Shown here piece after piece: positions 27,597 through 35,800 of a stretch of DNA of 64,000 nt. The translations under genes and the position numbers were made by a program. Position 1 is the stretch's first letter, and every line of letters starts with the position of its first letter. This DNA comes from Roseivirga spongicola (GTDB lineage Bacteria; Bacteroidota; Bacteroidia; Cytophagales; Cyclobacteriaceae). Location of the stretch: contig NZ_LRPC01000001.1 of the NCBI RefSeq assembly GCF_001592965.1, forward strand, positions 1,116,001 through 1,180,000, given 5' to 3'. Below the pieces are notes generated by a model that worked only from the letters and a program-made list of their open reading frames with translations, was not told the origin of the DNA and ran no database searches.

Positions 27597-28389
27597 TCAG
27601 GCCTCTAACTTCTTTTTCTGATAAAAACCTCCATTTACCTCTTGGAAGGTCTCTTTTGGTAAGGTTGGCAAATACAGTTCGGTCTAGTTTTTCTACTGTA
27701 TAACCGAAGTGCTCGAAAATTCTTCTCACAATTCTGTTTCTGCCAATATGAATTTCTATGCCAATGGTTGTATTGTCTGAACCAATAAATGCCATGTCAT
27801 CGATTTGCACAGGCCCATCTTCTAATTCAAAGCCTTCCATAATGGTCATAGAGTCATTCTTGGTGAGAGGCTTATCTAGCGTTACCTGATAAATCTTTTT
27901 CACATTGCTTGAAGGGTGCGTAAGCTTTTTAGCTACATCGCCATCGTTAGTGAATAATAGTAAGCCTGTAGTGGCTCTGTCTAGCCTGCCAACGGGGAAT
28001 ATTTGCTCATCGCAGGCATTTTTTACCAAGTCCATCACCGTTTTCCTTCCATCGGGGTCGGAGGTAGTGGTAATGAACCCTTTAGGCTTGTTGAGCAGAA
28101 CATACACTAGCTTTTCTGGCTTAAGGGTTTTGCCTTGATATTTGACAACATCACTTGCCTGCACCTGATGGCCCATTTCGGTGACTACTTCTCCATTTAC
28201 TCGTATTTCTCCTTTCTCAATAAGCTTATCTGCTTCTCTTCTTGAGCATACGCCAGAGTTGGCAATGTACTTATTGAGCCTCATAGGGAATGTATCCTTT
28301 TGAGAAGCTTTAGGTGCTTGGTAATCTGGAGTCTGATTTTTCTTTGTTTGGCCAGAGTGGCCTCTTGGTTTGAACGGTCTTTTACCCAT
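27592..28389 (-). CDS. rluB: 23S rRNA pseudouridine synthase of the RluB/RsuA family
   Basis: A 265-residue enzyme that isomerises uridine to pseudouridine in ribosomal RNA. A short basic N-terminus (GKRPFKPRG) precedes an S4 RNA-binding domain (MRLNKYIANSGVCSRREADKLI, about 35-95). The catalytic domain has LLNKPKG and the signature GRLDRATTGLLLFTND, with the nucleophilic Asp in RLD, and ends with GRNRIVRRIFEHFGY, typical of RluB/E/F. ATG 28389 is chosen over GTG 28404. The exact target uridine cannot be read from sequence. Upstream lies scpB in the same orientation (39 bp away), an arrangement shared with many bacteria where scpB and rluB are neighbours. Confidence 0.9.
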   Translation of the reverse strand: MGKRPFKPRGHSGQTKKNQTPDYQAPKASQKDTFPMRLNKYIANSGVCSRREADKLIEKGEIRVNGEVVTEMGHQVQASDVVKYQGKTLKPEKLVYVLLNKPKGFITTTSDPDGRKTVMDLVKNACDEQIFPVGRLDRATTGLLLFTNDGDVAKKLTHPSSNVKKIYQVTLDKPLTKNDSMTIMEGFELEDGPVQIDDMAFIGSDNTTIGIEIHIGRNRIVRRIFEHFGYTVEKLDRTVFANLTKRDLPRGKWRFLSEKEVRGLK

Positions 28390-28428
28390 AGTTTGCAGTA
28401 TCACTACTGTATTTTTTGGGCAAGTTAG

Positions 28429-29016
28429 CTATTCTTCTTCGATAGTAGGTTGATCTTCTGGCTCACTATCGCCAATTTCATTTTCGGCTGTGGTAAAGTC
28501 TTTTGGTGTTGGCAGTTCTTTGAGATCGTTTATGCCGAAGTAGTCCATGAATTTTTCGGAAGTACCGTAGAGCATGGGCCTGCCAATAGCCTCAGATTTG
28601 CCCTTGATTTCCACTAGTTCTTTCTCTAAAAGTTTTTGGACGGTGTAATCGCAGTTAACACCTCTTATTTGTTCAATTTCAGATTTGGTAACTGGTTGCT
28701 TGTAAGCAATGATGGAAAGAGTTTCCATGGCAGAAGCAGAGAGCCTTCTCTTTGATTGCTGCTTTAACAATATGCCAATACTTGCCTGATAGGCTGGTTT
28801 AGTCAGAAACTGATAACCGCCCCCGCTTTTCACTACTTCAAAGGGAAATTCATCGGCACTATACTTTTCTTGAATGCCTGCTAAGCCCTTTTCAATATCT
28901 TCCAAAGGAATCTCTGCCTCAAACATTTCTGAGAGGCAGGATTGAATGTCTTCTATTTTGATGGCTTTAGGCGCGCAGAAAATTAAGGCTTCAATATGGT
29001 TGCCTAAAAAGTCCAC
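28429..29016 (-). CDS. scpB: Segregation and condensation protein B
   Basis: ScpB is the winged-helix partner of ScpA and SMC in the condensin complex that compacts and segregates the chromosome. The 195-residue product shows the family motifs LIFCAPKAIKIEDI, YQFLTKPAY, SASAMETLSIIAYKQPVTKSEIEQIRGV and GRPMLYGTS, followed by an acidic tail. It starts with GTG whose last base is the last base's neighbour of the preceding gene's TAG (TAGTG, one base shared), so translation is probably coupled to the dksA-like gene. scpA is not in the window. Confidence 0.92.
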   Translation of the reverse strand: MDFLGNHIEALIFCAPKAIKIEDIQSCLSEMFEAEIPLEDIEKGLAGIQEKYSADEFPFEVVKSGGGYQFLTKPAYQASIGILLKQQSKRRLSASAMETLSIIAYKQPVTKSEIEQIRGVNCDYTVQKLLEKELVEIKGKSEAIGRPMLYGTSEKFMDYFGINDLKELPTPKDFTTAENEIGDSEPEDQPTIEEE

Positions 29017-29402
29017 TAATTTCTTTGCGACAGCTTGGCCTCAATAGAGTGCATGGTGTGTGGCACAGCCTTAAGCCTTTCTTTAGAAATAAGTTTGCCG
29101 GTATCTACACAGATACCATAGGTGCCATTTTTAATACGCACTAGAGCATTTTCTAGGTTGTTGATGAATTTCTGTTGACGGGCGGCAAGCTGGTTTAAGT
29201 TTTCCTTCTCAAGCGTGTCGGCACCATCTTCAAGCACTTTAGTAGTGTGGTTAGTAATATCATCTCCTGAGTCACCGCCTTTGGTAAGGCTCTTTTTAAG
29301 CTCAGTTAGTTCGTTTTTTGCCTTTTCAATCTTCTCTAAAATGAGCGCTTCAAATTCATTCAACTCACTTTCCGAATATCTCGTTTTTTCACTTTGGCTC
29401 AT
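29016..29402 (-). CDS. TraR/DksA-family protein lacking the zinc-finger cysteines
   Basis: A 128-residue DksA-type protein: an N-terminal coiled coil (about 10-45), the NGTYGIC turn and TGKLISKERLKAVPHT. Canonical DksA has CxxC-x17-CxxC; here only Cys98 remains, and the other three positions are Thr, His and neighbouring non-cysteine residues. This loss is common in the Bacteroidetes members of the family. DksA-like proteins enter the RNA polymerase secondary channel and, with ppGpp, adjust transcription; whether this one does is inferred. Its stop overlaps the scpB start. A promoter candidate lies at 29439-29469. Confidence 0.85.
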   Translation of the reverse strand: MSQSEKTRYSESELNEFEALILEKIEKAKNELTELKKSLTKGGDSGDDITNHTTKVLEDGADTLEKENLNQLAARQQKFINNLENALVRIKNGTYGICVDTGKLISKERLKAVPHTMHSIEAKLSQRN

Positions 29403-29438
29403 ATGTTTGTGTTATAGGTTAGTCTTGAAAAATTTGCG

Positions 29439-29469
29439 CTAAAATAAAGCCACCTTGCTCAAATACAAA
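29439..29469 (-). promoter_or_regulatory. Candidate promoter of the dksA-like-scpB unit
   Basis: On the minus strand TTTG (29469-29466), 19 bp, then TATTTTAG (29446-29439), one mismatch from TAnnTTTG. The predicted start of transcription is about 30 bp before the dksA-like ATG. Confidence 0.55.
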
Positions 29470-29580
29470 GAATAATGAAGTTTTTTGAAAACGAAATAAC
29501 ACCCTTTTTCATGTTAATGAAGGCGAAATATTATTCTGAAATATTCTGATTTTACCAGAGTTGGCAAAATTTGATGTAAA

Positions 29581-29605
29581 TAAAAAAGGCTCGTTAAGAG
29601 CCTTT
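29581..29605 (-). terminator. Terminator after the 50-codon gene
   Basis: Stem AAAGGCTC (29585-29592) with GAGCCTTT (29598-29605), 5-nt loop; read on the minus strand it continues into TTTTTTATTT. It begins 5 bp after the stop codon of the small gene at 29611-29763, supporting that gene as a real transcript. Confidence 0.85.
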
Positions 29606-29610
29606 ATGTT

Positions 29611-29763
29611 TTAGTAATTTGTATTGAGCAGTTCTAAACGTTTTGTTAACGCAGAAGACTCAATGTTTACATGGTATTTGAGCCGAATATAACGGGCAAT
29701 TACCTCTAGTTTCCTACCACTTCTTGCGTAGCGGTCAATAGTCTGATTGATTAAACAGTTCAT
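29611..29763 (-). CDS. Small basic protein of 50 residues, unknown function
   Basis: ATG at 29763 to TAA at 29611, 50 residues. The protein is basic and looks helical (DRYARSGRKLEVIARYIRLK, then ESSALTKRLELL), without signal peptide or membrane segment. Support for its being real: it fills the space between the giant gene's 3' end and a strong terminator placed 5 bp after its stop, and its amino-acid composition is protein-like rather than random. It lies 109 bp downstream of the lamin-tail giant, and the gap shows no terminator, so it may be co-transcribed. The helix-loop-helix and arginines suggest nucleic-acid or protein binding; that is a guess. I faintly recall similar short proteins in cytophagaleans. 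Confidence 0.65.
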   Translation of the reverse strand: MNCLINQTIDRYARSGRKLEVIARYIRLKYHVNIESSALTKRLELLNTNY

Positions 29764-29872
29764 CTAGTTAAATCTTAGGTGGTCTCTTAGTTGAATTACA
29801 GGAATATAGTTAACAATGTTATAATATCCATAACATTAAGCTAACATTTATTTATATGTAAACTGCGTAAGA

Positions 29873-32800
29873 CTAAAAGCGAGATGCAATGGCCACTTTT
29901 TCTCGAATGTAGCTTATTCGACCCTCTGAAGAGATCACTTCCATAATAATCATATAGTAACCCACTTTAGCTTTTCCTCCATCTTCTGTAGAACCATCCC
30001 AAGTGAAGAAGCCATCTGTCCCTACTATACTATTTTGAGTAACCCGTTTTACTACTCTACCTTCAGCATCAACTATTCTTATGTTTAGGGTATTTCCCGG
30101 ATCATCAAAAGAATAGTTAACCGTAGTGAAGTTGGCAGCACCTGCTGCATCAGGAGCAAAAGTAGCAGGGTCTATTCTTATAGCTCCAGGTTGACTATCT
30201 GGATCTCTCGACTGTGAGTTGGCATAACCCGGTGTAGCTCCCCCTTCTGTAGAAGAAGCAGAAAACCAATTATTGCTATCATTTGACTCTCCGCTAAATA
30301 GTATACGTTCTAAAGAAACACCGTCAGTATCGTCTAAAAGTGAGGAGTGATAATCTTCACTGTATTCGAACTTGTCTATTTCTAAATTACTCAGATTGTA
30401 GATAAATACCGTTCCTTCGTCTGAAGGCAAGCTTGGCATAGAACTAATTTCTATAAATGCTGATTCAACGGCAGAAGGATATTGGGTTTTAATATTAGCG
30501 GCATCGTTGGTGATAACGAAATAACTATTGGGGTGAATGAACAGGTTATCTTCTGTTATTACTCGAGTATTTGTTTGGCCAGCAATTTTCCATCCTTTCA
30601 GGTTGATATATTTAGAAGAACTATTGTAGAACTCTACAAATCTATCGCCCCCACTTACTGGGTTAAATAATATCTCGTTGACTATGATGTCTTTTGCCTC
30701 TGCTGTACCAGCAATGATCAATATGGCGGATTTTCCAGAAGACTGTATCAGGTTACCAGTGCAGTCGGTTAGGTTGTTAACAGTAATAGTATACAGCGTG
30801 TTTTGCACTAAATCTGAAGCAGTTACCAAAGTAACCTTCCTTTTGGTTTCGTCTAACTGAGCCGAAATAAACGTAAGTCCATTATCTGCAGAGAAATTGT
30901 TTACACCTACGGTGGAAGGTTCTAGTCTTTCATTGAAGCTAAGCTCTATAATAGCATCGGTAACTGCAATGGCTTGTAAAACTGCAGGTCCACTTAGGTC
31001 TGGGTTGTCTCCATCGGCTGAATTGATTGTACCTGGGGTTCCACCATCTGCATTATCTGAGGCAATCCAGTTTGAAGCTTCTAAACACGGATAATCAGGA
31101 TCGATTATTTCTAAAGAATAGCCGCCATTAGCTCTTAAATCGCTTCGGTACCATTCGTCTGTATAGTTGACGGAGTGAATTTCTAACGAATTAGGGGTGA
31201 ATAGAGCGGATCGGTCTCCGCTGTTGTTTAAGCTTGGCCAGTTATTTACAGGTAAAACCTTACCGAAGCTACTCAGCTGATTGGCTGTTGAAGATGGCGC
31301 AAGAATTACATACTCTCCAGGCTCTATAACAAAGCTTGTCAACACAGTTGAAGTTGTAGCATCTGCCAGAATTACTCCATTTAAGTCTAGAATTTGAGAA
31401 GACACGTTTAAAACTTCCAGGTATTCTACTTCTGGTAAGCCTTGAGCAGGGGTAGGAGCCGCCATAATTTCGGTAATCACCAATTCACCAGGCGATGGAG
31501 TTGCTCCTCTCGAAAACTCAAGTGTTTCTTCAGGCAGAGTATTTCCTGCACAATCACTCAGGTTGCGGATGGTTAGGTTATAAAGTTCTCCACTAGTAAA
31601 AGCGTTACTCAGCGTAATCCTGATTTTTTTACCGAAAGCTGCCGTTTGTGTGATAGAGCTGATAGACAAGGAGCCACTAAATGAGAAGTTATTGGCGACT
31701 AAAGTGGCAACATTCATAGATTCACTAAACTCTATTTCTAATACCGTACTTGAAATCACTGTGAAGTTTTGAATGGAGGGGGCTGCTAGGTCTGGAGAAT
31801 TATCGAAAACGGAGTTTTGAGCTCCAGGTGTTCCACCAACGGAGCTTGTTGTTGCTGTCCAGTTCGCATCATCATAACAAGCAGGACTCAGGTTGATCAT
31901 TTCAATGCTAAATCCACCATCATCTTTAGTCTCGTCATTGTAGAATGAGCGGTCGTAGGCTACCTCAAATACTAACTCGTCATCTGCATTCTCTAGAGTT
32001 ACCGTGTCGGTAATGGTTAAAGTTGGGAATGAATTAACGCCTACTGCATTGCCATACGCACTCAGTTCAGAAACTCCATTAGTTGTGGTAACGATTAGGT
32101 ACTCTTCAGGAGATAAGTTAAATGAAGGTAAAGGAAATGCTGCGTTTCCATCTTTGATCACCAACTGACTCATGTCCAAAATCTCATTTGAGTTATTATA
32201 GATTTCGAAGTACTCTCTTTCTGGTAAGCCATTGCTTGGAGCTGGCGAAGCCATAATTTCCGTGATCAAGATCTCATTGGCTTGTGGGGTATCTCCTAAA
32301 GAGAATTCAAGCGTTGTGTCTGGTAATAGATTGCCAGAACAGTCAGTGATATTAGAAAGGGTGACAGAGTGCAAAATACCTTTCGCAAAATCTGAATCTA
32401 GATTGAGAAGGAGAGATGTGCCGAAGTTATCTTGAATATCGACTGAAGAAATGGTTAGCCCACTGCTTAGGCTGAAGTTGGCCGGAATCAGTGTTCCCAA
32501 GGCCATTGACTCGTTAAAAGTAACTTCCAACTGCATTTGGGTATTCACAGCCAAAGAAGGCAGTTGAGGAGCTGTTGTGTCAGCGCTATCATCATAGACT
32601 GAGTTTTGAGCTCCTGGAGTTCCACCATCACTATCGTTCGAGGCTGTCCAGTTAGAATTGTCATAACAACCTGGATTAAGGTTGATCATTTCAATGCTGT
32701 AACCTCCATTGTCTTTCGCATCATCTTGGAAGAACGAATTATCAAAGTCTACGGAGAAGATAATGGTGTTTGAAGGCGTGCTCAGCGTAACAATATCATC

Positions 32801-35800
32801 AGAAGACAAGGTCGGGAAGGCGTTAACCACTAGTACATTTCCATATGCTTGTAATGATGCAGCTGCCGAACTGGAAGCCAGAATTAGATATTCACCAGGA
32901 GCTAAATCATATTCACTTAGGGTAGTGGTAGAATTGTTATCAGTGAGCTTTAATCCATTGAGCGATAGAATTTCTGAAGAGTTATTGTAGATCTCAACAT
33001 ATTCTCTTTCTGGTAAGCCATTGCTAGGCGCTGGAGAGGCCATTATTTCCGTAATCAACAGCTCGTTGGCTTCAGGAATGGCACCTGAAACAAAGTTGGT
33101 TGTAGTATTCAGCATGTTGCCAGAACAATCTGCCACATTCGAAACGGTTAGCGTCTGAATTGTACCTAAAGCAAACTCAGAAGAAAGTGTAAGTGTGATG
33201 TCGGTTCCGAAAGCATCATTAACAGTGACAGCACTTACCGTCTCAGTTCCTGAAGTAGTGAAGTTTGCTATGAGTAAAGTGGAAACATCTATGGCCTCAG
33301 AAAACAGAAGTCTGAGCTGTGAATTTGAAATTACTTCTATGGAAGATAAGAGTGGCGCAGTGACATCGGGAGAAGTATTGTACACTGAGTTTTGAGTTCC
33401 TGGAGTTCCCCCATCTGCATTCGTGGAGGCCGCATAATTAGTTACATCAAAACAGGGTTTATCAGGGTTTATCAGCTCTATGGTGAAACCTCCATTCTGC
33501 TTGGTTTCATCATTGTAGTGGGCCTTACTATACAGAAGGGAGTCTAATGTGTTTTGATTTCTATCTAGTAGAATAAGTGTTTCACCAGTATTAGAGAGAG
33601 AAGGGAAATTGCTTAAGCCCATGGCATTTCCATAGTCTTTGAACTCAAATCGACCACCTTGATTGGAAAGTGTGATATAGGCATTGGCCTGTAAGACGAA
33701 ACTTGTTAAGTAAGCCGTATCTCTTTTGTCAGTGATGGCAAAGTCTCTCAGCTCAATAGCATCTGAGCTTTGATTATAAATTTCGATGAACTCATAGTTT
33801 GGAATACCCGCATTTAGTTCGTTATCGAAGTAAACCTCATTGATTACTAAATCTCTAAAGCTTGGGACAACAGGACTTTCAAAAGTGAAATCGAAGGTTG
33901 CTGCATTAATTGCTTTCCCTTGTAGGTCTTCAACCCGGTCAACCGTGAGGGTGTAATTGGTCGCATCAAATAGACTACTGCTGAAAACCAGTGTGGCGGT
34001 TGTGGCATCTGTAGAAAGCTCAATCGCTGATGGCTGACCTGCACCATTGTTTAAGTTATAATGATTTAAACTAGTTGCCGTTGCCCTGTCTAAAGGTTCA
34101 TTGAAGACTACTTCAATTTCATTGTTGTAAGTAGAATTTACAGCGGTAATGGTAGGGGCAGTTACATCATAATCGATGGTATTGCGGCTTCTAGGAACAA
34201 CATCTCCATATATATCAAGCAGGTTAGCTACAACAAGCTCATAAGTTTCAGATTCAGTCAAAGCTTGGTCAAAGAACAGAGTTACGAGGCTTGGGTCTGT
34301 GCCATTTAAAACTGCTGTAAGTGGGTTGCCAATTGCTCTGTCTAACTCATAGTTTGCTGTGGTTTCAGCAAGCATTTCATCCAATTCCACTTCAAAATCA
34401 ATTTCAAGGGTATTGGCATTTATTAGAGTGATTTGATTGATAAGATCGCTGTACGTGAAATCATAGGTTACCGGTTCGAGAATGTTACCATCTAGGTCTT
34501 CCAAGTTGTCAACCACCATTCGGTAATTTTCACCTTCAGTTAGCCTCACAGTGAGTAGAATGTTTACAATAGATTGATCGGCCTGACTTTGAGCTAGGCT
34601 GAAAGGGCCAACTCCACTATCAAAGCCATAATTCTCAATTTCTTCTGCCGAAGCCTGAGTCAATTCTTTAGTGAATTGAATTTGGAGACTAGTGTCAGAG
34701 GTAACAATGAACCTTCCAAACTCGGGAAGTTGGCTAGAGAATGTTGCGGTTAGGTTAACAATCAGGTCGTTTTCAAAGAGGTCAGTTACGTTGCTTATCG
34801 TAAGCGTATTGACAGCGAAGTTGCCTAGATCGGTAAAAGTGAGTTCAACAATGTGGGTGTTTTTTTCCGTTCTAACTGCCTGAAGAGGTCTGCCAATTCC
34901 ATTGTTTACAGAGTAGTTGTTTACGTTTTCTGCAATTTCTTGAACCACCTCTTCTGAGAATTGCACTGCTAAAACGGTTGGGCTTAGAAGTTCAACTCCC
35001 ACTAGCCTTGGTGGAAGTCTATCGTAAGTGAAGTCATAGTTTCTATTGGCGGAAATAGCATTGCCAGAAAGGTCTTCAATGGCAGTAAGTGTTAGTCTGT
35101 TTTCCACTTCCTGTTCAAAGTTGACTGAAAAATTAAGGATGACCGAGGTTTTATCTGCCTGAAGAATTGCCTGAGCTGGAGTGCCTATTGAGTTATTTGC
35201 CGTGTAGTTGTTGATGGCTTCGGCACTAGTCTCATCCAAGATTTCATCGAAATAAATGCGAAGTGTGTTTTCATCCACAACTACGACAGAATCCACATCT
35301 GGGTCATCTGTATCATAAGTGAAGTCGGTATTTAATGCCTGAAGATAGTTTAGAGAGGCATCCTGAATGTTTTCAAACTGAATTTCTATAGTTGAATTTT
35401 CAGGGAATTCTGAACCAAAGACCAAGTGAACTAATTTGGCATTCGAACCATCAACTGCTGCAGTAACTGGGTTGCCTAATCCATCATCCGCTACATAGTT
35501 AGCTACTATTTCAGCACTAGTTTCGTCTAAATCTTCATCGAAATAGATGTCGAGCAATTGACTAGAAATGACAATGATAGTATCTAGCTGATTTTGAAAA
35601 CCGAAGTTTTCAGTACTCAATGCAATGGTGTTTCCAAGCGTGTCAGTCAGGTTCTGATATGTTAGACTGTAGACTGAACCTTCAGTAAGTTCACTGGCTA
35701 GCTCAAGTGTAATTCGGTTTCGAACCTCAGAATTTAAGGTGGCTCTATCTGGGTTTCCAATTCCTGAGTTAATGCTGAAGTTGCTTTCAGTTTCTGCCAG

